A stretch of 64,000 nucleotides of DNA from Bacteroidales bacterium. Lineage in GTDB: Bacteria; Bacteroidota; Bacteroidia; Bacteroidales; P3. The notes below the pieces were generated by a model. It was not told the DNA's origin. It ran no database searches and saw only the letters and a program-made list of their open reading frames with translations. Position 1 is the stretch's first letter. Each line of letters starts with the position of its first letter. Shown here piece by piece: positions 15,189-24,478 of this stretch. A program made the position numbers and the translations under genes. The stretch is taken from the NCBI GenBank assembly GCA_017616895.1, contig JAFZXE010000026.1, positions 1 through 64,000 of the forward strand. Direction: 5' to 3'.

Positions 15189-17342
15189 ATGGGAGCAATA
15201 GGAAGTATTAGAAAACATTCAGGAATTGCCGTAACCATTGTAGGTCTTGCCATTGTAGCCTTCATCATAGGCGACTTGCAGAAGAACCGCGGAGCAGGAC
15301 AATTTGAGGTGGCCAAAATCGGCAAAGCCACATTCACCATCCAAGATTTCAACGAGCGCTATGATGAGCTGAAGGCCAATTACATGCGCAACCAAGGTGT
15401 GGACCAAGTGTCGAACGACGTGGAGTACCGTCTCCGCGAACAGGTGTGGCAAACCATACTGGAAGACACCCTTATGGGTACACAGTACAAGAAACTCGGC
15501 CTGATGATATCAGAAGACGAGTCAAGTTCGATGATGTATGAGGACGGCTCATACACACACCCATATATGCGCCAGTGGTTCACCGACCCGAGCACAGGCC
15601 AGTATAACGCACAGGCAGCCGCACGCTATTTCCGCGACCAATATGACCAGCTTGACGATGCAATGAAGCACGACATCACAGCCATGCGTCATGAGGTGGA
15701 GAGCAACCGTCTGCAGGAGAAATACAACAACCTGATAAGCAAAGCCTTCTATGTGCCAACCGCTTTGGCCGAGAGTGAGGCGAAGCTGGCTGCAAACCGT
15801 TCTGATGTGGTAGTTGCGATGGCGTCCTACCAGAACGTGAGCGAAGAGAACGCCAACCCCACAGACGAAGATTACAAAAATTACTTCAACGAGCACCGTG
15901 CAGAGATCGAAACTGGCATGGGTCTGCGTATGTACAACGAGATTCGCAAAATTGAGTACATCGCTTATCCTATCGTGCCATCAGCTGAAGACCTGACCAA
16001 GATTGAAGAAGAGGTTGACACCATCTGGAAAGAGTTCCAGACCGTCGAAGATGCCAACATATCAGAGTTTGTGTATGGCAACTCGAAACCCGCCCAGAGC
16101 TACGACACCACATACGTGAAAGCATCGCAGATAAGGGGTCTTGACACCATCATAGAAAAGACCCCTGTCGGAGGATTCGTCGCCCCGCGCCAGATAGGCA
16201 ACGAATGGGTGATGGCAAAGGTTATGGCTTCGGCTATGCGTCCCGACAGCTTACGTGCCAGCGTGGTGCTGATTCTCAACAGCACGGCTGGACTTGAGAG
16301 CGTGACCCGCACCGACGACGAGGCTAAACTGGTGGCCGACACCGTGGAAGCACTTCTCAAGATGAAAGATGCCAACGTTGAAGATATCGTGGCCCGCTAT
16401 TCCGACGACCCGCAGAAGAACAGCAACAAAGGAGACATGGGCTGGGCACTTGACGGCACAACCTATGGTTTTTTGAACGACAATATCATCAACACCCCCG
16501 AAGGCGGCGTATTCACCTACAAACGTCCCGACAACTATGGATACGTTGTGGTGAAGGTGACCGGTAAAACCACACCCAACCGCAAATACCGTGTGGCAAA
16601 ACTGACGCGTGAGATAGCCCCCAGCAACAACACCAGCACACAGATATTCAACAAAGCCAGCTGGTTTGTGGGACAGAACCGTACTGAAGAAGAGTTGACT
16701 GCATCGGCGGCAAAGGAGAACCTGTCAGTGCGTGAGGCTATGACCACCCCGATGATGGATCAGCTGCCCGGACTTGACAACTGCCGCAGCATCATGCAGT
16801 GGGCCTTCGACAAAAAGCGCAAAGTCGGCGATGTATCGGAAGAGGTTTACTCATGTGGTGAAAATTACGTGGTGGTCGCCCTCAAGGAGGTTTATAACGA
16901 GAAAAACTTGACTGTTGACAAAGTCCGCACCGACATCGAACAGCAGGTGCGTCTTGAGAAACGCTCCGAGTATATGATGGCGCAGGCAGAGGAAGCTGCA
17001 AAGTCAACCAAAGACATAGCTGCTCTGGCAACGAAACTCAACACAACAGTCGATACGCTGACCAACGTTGGATTGAGAGACTACTATCTGGGCCGTTACG
17101 GCATGGAGCCTAAGGTTCAGGCCCATATAGCCATGACCAAAGAGAACGTGGTGTCTGGCCCAATAAAAGGAGCTCAGGGCGCATACTTCATCAAGGTTAT
17201 CGGTCGTCAGGCAGACGAGCGTAACGATGTGGAAAGCCTGAAAACCATTATGGCCCGCGACTATGGCCGTAAGCAGTCAAGCGCCATACAGGTGCTGCAG
17301 AACGCCACCAAGATAAAAGACAACCGTAGCCGTTTCTTCTAA
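15189..17342 (+). CDS. Membrane-anchored periplasmic peptidyl-prolyl isomerase (PpiD/SurA type)
   Basis: 717 residues. An N-terminal signal anchor (GIAVTIVGLAIVAFIIGDLQ, about 12-31) is followed by a long SurA-N-like chaperone region. A parvulin-like PpiC domain lies at about 350-460 (VEDIVARYSDDPQKNSNKGDMGWALDG, then TPEGGVFTYKRPDNYGYVVVKVT); a second degenerate copy follows. This is the usual PpiD-like layout of Bacteroidota. It should assist folding of proteins leaving the Sec translocon toward the outer membrane. The M23 peptidase gene starts 33 bp downstream, and the following genes (dxr, rseP, permease) are all in the same direction. Confidence 0.9.
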   Translation: MGAIGSIRKHSGIAVTIVGLAIVAFIIGDLQKNRGAGQFEVAKIGKATFTIQDFNERYDELKANYMRNQGVDQVSNDVEYRLREQVWQTILEDTLMGTQYKKLGLMISEDESSSMMYEDGSYTHPYMRQWFTDPSTGQYNAQAAARYFRDQYDQLDDAMKHDITAMRHEVESNRLQEKYNNLISKAFYVPTALAESEAKLAANRSDVVVAMASYQNVSEENANPTDEDYKNYFNEHRAEIETGMGLRMYNEIRKIEYIAYPIVPSAEDLTKIEEEVDTIWKEFQTVEDANISEFVYGNSKPAQSYDTTYVKASQIRGLDTIIEKTPVGGFVAPRQIGNEWVMAKVMASAMRPDSLRASVVLILNSTAGLESVTRTDDEAKLVADTVEALLKMKDANVEDIVARYSDDPQKNSNKGDMGWALDGTTYGFLNDNIINTPEGGVFTYKRPDNYGYVVVKVTGKTTPNRKYRVAKLTREIAPSNNTSTQIFNKASWFVGQNRTEEELTASAAKENLSVREAMTTPMMDQLPGLDNCRSIMQWAFDKKRKVGDVSEEVYSCGENYVVVALKEVYNEKNLTVDKVRTDIEQQVRLEKRSEYMMAQAEEAAKSTKDIAALATKLNTTVDTLTNVGLRDYYLGRYGMEPKVQAHIAMTKENVVSGPIKGAQGAYFIKVIGRQADERNDVESLKTIMARDYGRKQSSAIQVLQNATKIKDNRSRFF

Positions 17343-17375
17343 CCGATAGTTTCAAGTTTACCGGAAACTAATAGG

Positions 17376-18341
17376 ATGGCATTCAGTAAAATAAAACAAT
17401 TCACAAAAGGCGTGACCAAATGGTTGCGCCTTTTGTTTACGACGAGGCCAGGCGATGAGGCATCGCACAAGGGCAACAGTCCTTTCATGCGGAAGATGCA
17501 TATCCTCTATGGCAAAATGAAGAGGAAGCAGCGACTGGTGGTCATGGATGCCGAGAACTACCGCGAGCACTGGTCGTTCCGCCTGTCGGCTCTCAACCTT
17601 TTCGTGGGAGTAGGTATTGTGGGCATTGTGCTGATGGTTATCACATTTCTGCTCATAGCATTCACACCCCTGCACAACATGATACCAGGCTACACGAACA
17701 ACGATATGGTTGACCAGACCTACCGCAATGTAATCCTGCTTGACTCACTCAACCTGAAAGTGCAGCACCAAGAGGAGATGATGGCAGTGCTGAGTTCCAT
17801 TGTAGCTGGTGAGGAAATAGCCGACACGGCAGAAAACGAGAGCCGCCCCAAAGCGCTGGGAGAAGAGGACAAACGCTGCAAAGCCGACAGTATGCTACGT
17901 GAAGATATGGCGAAAGCAACGAAGGCTAACAGTGAGCAACAGACGACTGGCGGCCCCCAGCAAAACCCAAGCGGCGGGCAGTTGTTCTTCCCACCTATCA
18001 AAGGTAAAATCGTTACAGCCTACAACAGCAAAGAGGGTCACATAGGGGTAGATGTCGCCGGAAATATAAACGACATTATCAAATCGGCTGCGAACGGAAC
18101 GGTGTTCTTTGCAGGATTCACCGCTGACGACGGCTATGTGATTGCGGTGCAACACCCGGGCAATATCATTACCGTATATAAACACAACAGCGCACTGCTG
18201 AAACACAATGGTGACATGGTCAGGGCGGGTGAACCAATAGCCTATATGGGACACTCGGCAGGTGCGGGGACTCCACACCTCCATTTCGAGCTCTGGATCA
18301 ATGGCAAGACTGCCGATCCGCTGTCGTATGTGTCGTTTTAG
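17376..18341 (+). CDS. M23 family peptidase (LytM domain)
   Basis: 321 residues. A cytoplasmic N-terminus of about 65 residues precedes one membrane helix (LFVGVGIVGIVLMVITFLLI, about 75-94), then a linker with coil-forming character. The C-terminal M23 beta-barrel has the zinc residues in place: GHIGVDVAG (H...D) near 225 and PHLHFELW (HxH) near 306. Active-site residues are intact, so it may be a peptidoglycan endopeptidase or, as often with membrane-anchored forms, a divisome or envelope regulator. Cell location is inner membrane with the catalytic domain in the periplasm. Confidence 0.92.
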   Translation: MAFSKIKQFTKGVTKWLRLLFTTRPGDEASHKGNSPFMRKMHILYGKMKRKQRLVVMDAENYREHWSFRLSALNLFVGVGIVGIVLMVITFLLIAFTPLHNMIPGYTNNDMVDQTYRNVILLDSLNLKVQHQEEMMAVLSSIVAGEEIADTAENESRPKALGEEDKRCKADSMLREDMAKATKANSEQQTTGGPQQNPSGGQLFFPPIKGKIVTAYNSKEGHIGVDVAGNINDIIKSAANGTVFFAGFTADDGYVIAVQHPGNIITVYKHNSALLKHNGDMVRAGEPIAYMGHSAGAGTPHLHFELWINGKTADPLSYVSF

Positions 18342-18371
18342 TGCGGTCAGTGGTTAGTAATTAGTTTTAAG
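18341..18371. repeat. Heptamer repeat between M23 and dxr genes
   Basis: AGTGGTT/AGTAATT/AGTTTTA units fill the short gap after the M23 stop codon. Confidence 0.6.
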
Positions 18372-18381
18372 AAATCCTATA

Positions 18382-19512
18382 GTGAAACATATAGCCATAT
18401 TAGGTTCCACCGGCTCTATCGGGACACAGGCCCTAGATGTCATACGCTGGCATCCCGACGAATACGCGGCTGAGGTGCTGTGTGCAGGTTCGAATGTAAA
18501 TCTTCTTATAGAGCAGGCGCTTGAGTTCAAGCCCAACGCAGTTGTGATAGCCGACGAATCTAAATACACCACACTGCGCGACGCGCTATCGAATGAAGAC
18601 ATCAAAACCTACGCTGGAGCTGACGCGATGTGCGATGTGATGAGTATGGAATCGATAGATATGGTGCTTGCCGCCATAGTAGGCTTCGCCGGGCTGAAAC
18701 CCACGTTGAAAGCCATAGAGGCAGGAAAGGCGATAGCGCTGGCCAATAAAGAGACCATGGTGGTTGCGGGAGGAATTGTGACCGATGCGGCAGCACGCCA
18801 TCACACACCTATACTGCCTGTCGATTCAGAGCACTCGGCCATATTTCAAAGTTTAGTGGGAGAATGTTCTCCCGTTGAGAAAATACTGCTCACGGCATCG
18901 GGTGGTCCGTTCTACGGCCGCAGCCGCGAGAGCCTGTCCGCCGTGACCCTCGAGCAAGCACTGAAGCATCCAAACTGGTCGATGGGGCGCAAAGTGACCA
19001 TAGACTCAGCGACACTGATGAACAAAGGTCTTGAGGTAATCGAGGCACGGTGGTTGTTCGATGTGCCGGCCGAAAAAATAGAGGTGGTGGTACACCCACA
19101 GTCGGTGGTACACTCGATGGTGCAGTTTGAAGATGGAAGCGTGAAAGCACAACTCGGTATCCCATCGATGAAGACTCCCATACAGTACGCTTTCAGTTTT
19201 CCGAAAAGAGTTGGAAGTCCATTGCCGCGACTGGACTTTGCAAAATACGGGCAGCTCACCTTCGGCAAGCCAGACACAGAGACTTTCCGATGCCTTGCGC
19301 TGGCTTTCGAAGCGATAGCACGAGGCGGCAATATGCCGTGCATAATGAACGCCGCAAACGAGGTCGCTGTGCAGCGGTTTATAGACGGCAAAATAGGATT
19401 TCTGGACATTGCCGACCATGTGGAGAGAACCATGCAGAAAGCCCAGTATATTGCAACTCCAACTTTGGATGACCTGATAGAAACCGACAAAAACATAAGA
19501 CTGTCAAATTAA
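18382..19512 (+). CDS. dxr: 1-deoxy-D-xylulose 5-phosphate reductoisomerase
   Basis: 376 residues starting from GTG at 18382 (the protein begins MKHIAILGSTGSIGTQALDV, the NADPH-binding GSTGSIG motif, so no later start is possible). Downstream landmarks are ANKETMVVAGG, PVDSEHSAIFQ (metal-binding D and E) and GRKVTIDSATLMNKGLEVIE. The enzyme makes 2-C-methyl-D-erythritol 4-phosphate, the committed step of the MEP isoprenoid pathway. The neighbour rseP is a common companion of dxr across bacteria. Confidence 0.97.
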   Translation: MKHIAILGSTGSIGTQALDVIRWHPDEYAAEVLCAGSNVNLLIEQALEFKPNAVVIADESKYTTLRDALSNEDIKTYAGADAMCDVMSMESIDMVLAAIVGFAGLKPTLKAIEAGKAIALANKETMVVAGGIVTDAAARHHTPILPVDSEHSAIFQSLVGECSPVEKILLTASGGPFYGRSRESLSAVTLEQALKHPNWSMGRKVTIDSATLMNKGLEVIEARWLFDVPAEKIEVVVHPQSVVHSMVQFEDGSVKAQLGIPSMKTPIQYAFSFPKRVGSPLPRLDFAKYGQLTFGKPDTETFRCLALAFEAIARGGNMPCIMNAANEVAVQRFIDGKIGFLDIADHVERTMQKAQYIATPTLDDLIETDKNIRLSN

Positions 19513-19530
19513 TTTAGCATTAAACCTCCC

Positions 19531-20913
19531 ATGAAAGTATTAGCATTATTTCTCAGCCTTTCGCTGCTTATCATAACCCACGAGTTCGGACACCTGGGAT
19601 TGGCCAAACTGTTCAAGACCCGAGTACGCAGGTTCTACATGTTCTTCAACTGGAAATTCTCGATATTGAAAGCTAAGAAGTTCGATGGCAAGTGGCATTT
19701 CCTCTTCTTTAACACCACGACACCTAAGGAGTGGGAAGAGAAAGAACCCGACAACACGCTTTGGGGTATCGGATGGATACCGCTCGGCGGCTACTGCGAC
19801 ATAGCTGGAATGATTGACGAGACCAAGAAAGCCGAGGATCTGGAAACCACACCGCAGCCGTGGGAATATCGCACCAAGCCAGCTTGGCAGCGGCTTCTGA
19901 TAATATCGGGAGGTGTGCTTGTTAACTTCGTGTCGGCACTGTTGCTCTACACCCTCATCTTCGCACACTGGGGCGAGGATAAGCTGCCTGTGCGCAATGC
20001 TGCTCTCGGATACGACTACCACCAAGTGTTGCTCGATGAAGGCCTGCAGAACGGCGATGTGATATATGCCGTCAACGGAAAGGAGATATTCGATTTCGAC
20101 AGCCTCGGTAAACAAATATTGCTTGCCGACCAGCCTACTCTCACTGTGAAACGAGGCGACAGCTTGCTTTCGCTGAAGCTTAGCGAAAATTTCATAGGAA
20201 ACGTCAATATGGAGCGCCCCAAGATGCTCATGGCACCGCGGCAACCCTTTGTTGTGAAAGACTTTACGCCAGGTTCGCCGGCGGTGAAAGCAGGTGTGCA
20301 GGTAGGCGACAGCGTGGTGTCAATCAACGGTGAGGCGATGGCAACATACAATGAAATCAGCGCCGCGTTGAAAGAACACGCCGGAGAGACCATCACGATA
20401 GGGTACTTCCGCAACGGAGAGGAGTCGGAGATGTCGTTCAACCTGCCCTCAAACGGCAAGATGGGCGTGATGCTGAAATCCCCTCTCGAGGTGTTCCAGG
20501 TAAAACATCTTTCGTACAACATATTCCAAGCCATTCCAGCCGGTATCTCGCATGGATGGGAGACGCTGGTCACATACGTCACAAGCCTGAAGATTCTCTT
20601 CACAAAGAACGGGGCACAAAACCTCGGAGGATTCATCTCGATAGGCAGTATCTTCCCCGACCACTGGTCGTGGCACGCCTTCTGGGACATTACAGCGCTT
20701 CTGGCACTCATCCTCGCGTTCATGAACATCATACCTATACCAGGACTTGACGGCGGACACATACTGTTCACCCTCTGGGAGATGGTCACGCGCAAGAAGC
20801 CGAGCGACAAGTTCCTGAACTATGCACAGAACGTAGGCATGGGACTTTTGCTGGCGCTGCTGATACTGGCTAACGGAAACGATATCTGGAGGCTGCTACA
20901 GGGACTCTTTTAA
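19531..20913 (+). CDS. rseP: RIP metalloprotease RseP
   Basis: 460 residues. The site-2 protease zinc motif HEFGH is in the first membrane segment (ITHEFGHLGLAKLF, about 16-29) and the third zinc ligand lies in NIIPIPGLDGGHI near 408-420. Between them are two PDZ domains; the second is clear (FTPGSPAVKAGVQVGDSVVSINGEAM). Several membrane spans are present. It performs intramembrane cleavage, classically of anti-sigma factors and signal-peptide remnants. It overlaps the next gene by one base (TAATG), implying translational coupling. An ECF sigma locus lies 1.6 kb downstream, but its partner protein is not an obvious RseA. Confidence 0.95.
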   Translation: MKVLALFLSLSLLIITHEFGHLGLAKLFKTRVRRFYMFFNWKFSILKAKKFDGKWHFLFFNTTTPKEWEEKEPDNTLWGIGWIPLGGYCDIAGMIDETKKAEDLETTPQPWEYRTKPAWQRLLIISGGVLVNFVSALLLYTLIFAHWGEDKLPVRNAALGYDYHQVLLDEGLQNGDVIYAVNGKEIFDFDSLGKQILLADQPTLTVKRGDSLLSLKLSENFIGNVNMERPKMLMAPRQPFVVKDFTPGSPAVKAGVQVGDSVVSINGEAMATYNEISAALKEHAGETITIGYFRNGEESEMSFNLPSNGKMGVMLKSPLEVFQVKHLSYNIFQAIPAGISHGWETLVTYVTSLKILFTKNGAQNLGGFISIGSIFPDHWSWHAFWDITALLALILAFMNIIPIPGLDGGHILFTLWEMVTRKKPSDKFLNYAQNVGMGLLLALLILANGNDIWRLLQGLF

Positions 20914-22364
20914 TGAAAAAGATAGACCGACACATACTGCGCTCGTTCATCGGGCCGCTGCTGCTGACGTTCAGCATAGCGGTGTTCGTGCTGCTGATGC
21001 AGTTTGTGTGGAAGTATATCGACGACATGGTGGGAAAAGGTCTGAGCGTGGGAGTTATAGCGGAGTTGCTGTTCTATGCCTCGGCTACGTTCGTACCCAT
21101 GGCCCTACCTATAGCGGTGCTTTTCGCCTCCATCATGACGATGGGCAACTTTGGCGAGAAGTATGAGCTTATAGCGATGAAAGCAGGAGGCATATCCTTG
21201 AGGCGCGCCATGATGCCTATGGCGGTGGTGGTGACGCTGCTCACGGGCGTGGCGTTCTACTTTGCCAACAACGTGTTGCCGGCAGCCACCCTGCGCTACC
21301 GCATGACCCTGTACGATGTGACACGTAAGAAGCCAGCGGTGAACATACGCCCCAGCGAGTACTACAGCGAGATTGAGGGCTACGTGATACGAGTGAACGA
21401 GAAAGACTCAGAGACAGGCGAGCTAAAAGACATAATCATATACGACCACACACAGCGGCCATCGCAGTCGTCGCTCATATTGGCCGACAGAGGCACTATG
21501 CAAACCAGCCCGGACGGACAATATATGTTGTTCACGCTGTATAACGGTCACTCCTACACCGAGGAGACCGAAGGAGAAAACCACAATTCGAGGCCGTTCA
21601 CATCCATCGATTTCAAGGAGCAGGTCATTACCTTCGACCTGTCGTCCTTTGCCTTTGACAAGTCGGACAAAGAAAGTTTCCGTTCCAACTGCCAGATGAT
21701 GAACGTGAAACAACTGGATTCGACAACAAGGCAGATAAAGCAGGACGCAGTGAAAAGATATGAGGACTTCACAGCCACTACAATATCGAAGATGTCGCTA
21801 TATCAGCGCTATACGCAGTTGAAGAAGGCGGACGGCAAAGCAATAAGAAAGGCTTCACCATTTGACTATGAAAAGTCAATAGCGGAGTTGGAACGGCTCA
21901 ACCAGATGCGGGTGATGAACCGAGCTCGAGCCATAGGCGACCAAGTGTTGAGCGATTACAAGGTATATTCCCAAGTGATGAAGTCCGACAGCGAATACCT
22001 TGCACGTCACTATGTTGTGTGGTACCGCAAATACACATTCTCTATCGCCTGCATAGTGCTGTTTCTTGTAGGGGCACCGTTTGGGTCGATTGTTCGCAAA
22101 GGAGGCCTGGGAATGCCGTTGGTTGCGTCGGTGCTGTTCTTTGTGATGTATTATGTAATCGACATGATAGACGAGAAGTCGGTGCGCGGCGGTGCAATGG
22201 GCGAATGGGGAATGTGGGTGGCCACGCTGGTGTTCATACCCATAGGGATATTCCTGACGGTGTATGCTACTACCGACTCATCGCCAAGCAACCTGCGATG
22301 GTACATAAAGCTGCGAGAGAAGATAAGCAGACGACGTAAAAAGACCACAGCCAAGTCGGAGTAA
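20913..22364 (+). CDS. LptF/LptG family permease
   Basis: 483 residues of the YjgP/YjgQ family. Three N-terminal membrane helices (HILRSFIGPLLLTFSIAVFV, then FVPMALPIAVLFASIMTMG, then AVVVTLLTGVAFYFANNVLP), a long periplasmic jellyroll, and three C-terminal helices (YTFSIACIVLFLVGAPFG, PLVASVLFFVMYYVID, GMWVATLVFIPIGIFLTVY). Such permeases pair with LptB to pull lipopolysaccharide from the inner membrane. Only one copy is present here; Bacteroidota often encode the second elsewhere. Whether it is F or G cannot be decided. Confidence 0.93.
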   Translation: MKKIDRHILRSFIGPLLLTFSIAVFVLLMQFVWKYIDDMVGKGLSVGVIAELLFYASATFVPMALPIAVLFASIMTMGNFGEKYELIAMKAGGISLRRAMMPMAVVVTLLTGVAFYFANNVLPAATLRYRMTLYDVTRKKPAVNIRPSEYYSEIEGYVIRVNEKDSETGELKDIIIYDHTQRPSQSSLILADRGTMQTSPDGQYMLFTLYNGHSYTEETEGENHNSRPFTSIDFKEQVITFDLSSFAFDKSDKESFRSNCQMMNVKQLDSTTRQIKQDAVKRYEDFTATTISKMSLYQRYTQLKKADGKAIRKASPFDYEKSIAELERLNQMRVMNRARAIGDQVLSDYKVYSQVMKSDSEYLARHYVVWYRKYTFSIACIVLFLVGAPFGSIVRKGGLGMPLVASVLFFVMYYVIDMIDEKSVRGGAMGEWGMWVATLVFIPIGIFLTVYATTDSSPSNLRWYIKLREKISRRRKKTTAKSE

Positions 22365-22509
22365 GCCTAAATAAATGTATGACAATGATTTGTGCCTATC
22401 ATTAAGCATGATAGACGGTTGTTACAATTGAGGGCGAGAAAACTTTTTGTTAAAAAACAAGGGTTGTTTGTTACTTTTTTCCGTTTTTTGCAACTAATTA
22501 TAATGGAGG

Positions 22510-23028
22510 ATGCGAAAAGAAGAGGAACAACATAGGGAATTCTTGCAGATGCTCAAGCAGTGCGAAGGTACACTGCTTAAGGTATGCTTTACCTTCTCAT
22601 CGCGACGGCATGACGACTTCCGCGACCTCTACCAAGAGATAGCCACAACCCTCTGGGAGAGCTGGCCGAAATATAAAGGAGAATGCGCGCTCAACACATG
22701 GGTCACCCGCATTGCCCTCAACGTGGCCCTGCAGGAAAAACGAAAACAACGAAACAGACCAGACTTTGTCGAGTTCGACGAGAAATTTTACGACACCCTG
22801 GCCAACGAAGCCTCCGAGCCACGCTTCCAACGGCTCTACAGACTCATAGACCAACTGGAGGACGACGAAGACCGCATAATCATATATTTTTACCTGGACG
22901 GGAAGAGGTTGCGTGAGATATCGGAGATTATGGGCGGCATAAGCGAGGCAGCGGTGAAACAACGCATATACAGAATAAAGAAAGACTTGATGACACTTAA
23001 AGAAAAAGAATATGAAGAAGTTGACTGA
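22510..23028 (+). CDS. ECF-type RNA polymerase sigma factor
   Basis: 172 residues with sigma region 2 (LLKVCFTFSSRRHDDFRDLY and EIATTLWESWPKYKGECALNTW) and region 4 (IIYFYLDGKRLREISEIMGG, SEAAVKQRIYRIKKDL, a helix-turn-helix). The linker is short, as in group 4 sigmas. It overlaps the next gene by 17 bp, and that gene overlaps the third by 4 bp, so the three are one transcript. The partner membrane protein could be the regulator, although it has no recognisable anti-sigma domain. The upstream gap contains a short hairpin and an approximate TTTG/TACTTT promoter. Confidence 0.93.
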   Translation: MRKEEEQHREFLQMLKQCEGTLLKVCFTFSSRRHDDFRDLYQEIATTLWESWPKYKGECALNTWVTRIALNVALQEKRKQRNRPDFVEFDEKFYDTLANEASEPRFQRLYRLIDQLEDDEDRIIIYFYLDGKRLREISEIMGGISEAAVKQRIYRIKKDLMTLKEKEYEEVD

Positions 23029-23584
23029 CAACGAGAAGAGATTGGGAGAGGCAGTTTGCGAAGTCGAAGACCCCGAAGCAGAAGCCCTCATGAGAGAACT
23101 TCAGGAGGTGTGGAACTTACATTCGCAGCGTATAGACGCCATAATACAGCGAGCAGAGGCGCAACCGAAAGGTCTCGATATGCGTTATGCGCGCAGCCAG
23201 CGTAGCAAAGATATGAAAGCATGGCTGGTGTTGGGACTGCTCAGCTTGGCGGTGAGTGTCGGCTCGGCGGTGCTCATAGGCCATTCCGACCTGCTTGTTC
23301 GCACAGCGGGTGTGGTGTTGACGGTAGTCATCGCAACGGTGTCGTTTTACAGCTTCCATCGTTATCGTATGCTCCGTCGAGTCTTCACACGATTGGTTCC
23401 TGTCAGTCATAGTGAACTCAAGTTGTCCATACCACAGGTCTCCACAGTGAGTGCGGCGGCGGCCGTGGCTTTGCTTTTTGTAATGACCTTGCCGCTCGGC
23501 GACGGATACACCATGACTCAGAGCGACCGCTCACTCCGTGCCGAAGCCTATTCTAACGCAAAAACCATACTCTTACAATCATGA
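23012..23584 (+). CDS. Membrane protein encoded with the sigma factor
   Basis: 190 residues. A cytoplasmic, acidic and helical N-terminus of about 70 residues precedes two close membrane helices (AWLVLGLLSLAVSVGSAVLI and VVLTVVIATVSFYSF) and a third (VSAAAAVALLFVMTLPLG near 145-162). Its start overlaps the sigma gene by 17 bp, the arrangement of a co-regulated partner. I infer that it may hold the sigma factor at the membrane, but it lacks zinc anti-sigma or DUF-type signatures that I recognise. Confidence 0.7.
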   Translation: MKKLTDNEKRLGEAVCEVEDPEAEALMRELQEVWNLHSQRIDAIIQRAEAQPKGLDMRYARSQRSKDMKAWLVLGLLSLAVSVGSAVLIGHSDLLVRTAGVVLTVVIATVSFYSFHRYRMLRRVFTRLVPVSHSELKLSIPQVSTVSAAAAVALLFVMTLPLGDGYTMTQSDRSLRAEAYSNAKTILLQS

Positions 23585-24051
23585 CACGCAAATGGATTTT
23601 GACAATACTCGTCAGCCTTCTCCTTGTCGGAGGAGCGGTGATAGTTATTGTTATGCCTCGCGTTGTGCCATTCTCCAAGACCAGTGACATCTACAAACAT
23701 TACGCTTCAACAGACAACATCCAGGCTACATACATAAAAGACATGGCAATCATCGACAGCGTGGCCGTCGATGTAACGTTACTCGAGGCTAAGGACTATG
23801 CAGGATGGGAGAGGTTGAAAGAAGACTTCGGGGTGACAGAATTCTTTGTGGAAAACAACGAAGACCGTTACTCCCACCGTGTGATAGCATGGCGCGCACC
23901 CAATGGGAAACCGACAGAGCATATCAAAGAAAAACATGATAACGATTGGAGCGTGTCGGTGGCACCAGCACAAAGGAGCGTATGCGTGTTCCACACCGAA
24001 ACCGACGAAGAAAGCAAAGCAGTGACATTATATAAGTTTCAAAATATCTAG
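23581..24051 (+). CDS. Signal-anchored protein, unknown
   Basis: 156 residues. It begins MTRKWILTILVSLLLVGGAV, a signal anchor, followed by a periplasmic alpha/beta domain (ATYIKDMAIIDSVAVDVTLLE, DYAGWERLKEDFG, WRAPNGKPTEHIKEKHDNDW). It overlaps the stop of the preceding membrane protein by 4 bp (ATGA), so it is the third gene of the sigma operon. No family recognised. Confidence 0.65.
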   Translation: MTRKWILTILVSLLLVGGAVIVIVMPRVVPFSKTSDIYKHYASTDNIQATYIKDMAIIDSVAVDVTLLEAKDYAGWERLKEDFGVTEFFVENNEDRYSHRVIAWRAPNGKPTEHIKEKHDNDWSVSVAPAQRSVCVFHTETDEESKAVTLYKFQNI

Positions 24052-24056
24052 AGAAT

Positions 24057-24458
24057 ATGAGAAAAAAAGTTTTTTTCGCAGCACTTCTGGCCATATTGTG
24101 CGCAATGTCTTTCAGTTGTAGTAAAATATCTGATGATGGCGATTTTGTGGTGACACGCATCAACGCGCACAAGATAGAATATAGTATTGACGACGTGCAA
24201 AAAACTGCCTTAATAGGAAATAGAAGAGGGTTGTACAATTTCATGGAAGAGATGGTCTTCCTGGCTCAAAGGGGGCATAGGATTGTAATACAAAGCGAGA
24301 ACCCGACGAAAGCATCAACCAAAGACGTCCAATCGTACAATACTCGTAGTAGGAAAAATGCCATCGACTGGTGTGTCAAGATGCATGAAGCCGGATATAC
24401 CGTTGAGCTTATATACGACGAAGATGCAAAAACATATCATTGCAAAGCTACAAAGTAA
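24057..24458 (+). CDS. Small lipoprotein, unknown
   Basis: 133 residues. MRKKVFFAALLAILCAMSFSC is a lipoprotein signal peptide with lipidation at the Cys. The mature part (about 112 residues) is a compact alpha/beta domain with YNFMEEMVFLAQRGHRIVIQ and AIDWCVKMHEAGYTVELIYDE, with no known motif. It follows the previous gene by 5 bp and precedes three outer-membrane-like paralogues, so it may be the last gene of the sigma-factor transcript. Confidence 0.65.
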   Translation: MRKKVFFAALLAILCAMSFSCSKISDDGDFVVTRINAHKIEYSIDDVQKTALIGNRRGLYNFMEEMVFLAQRGHRIVIQSENPTKASTKDVQSYNTRSRKNAIDWCVKMHEAGYTVELIYDEDAKTYHCKATK

Positions 24459-24478
24459 TAAGCAAAAACACTGATCCC

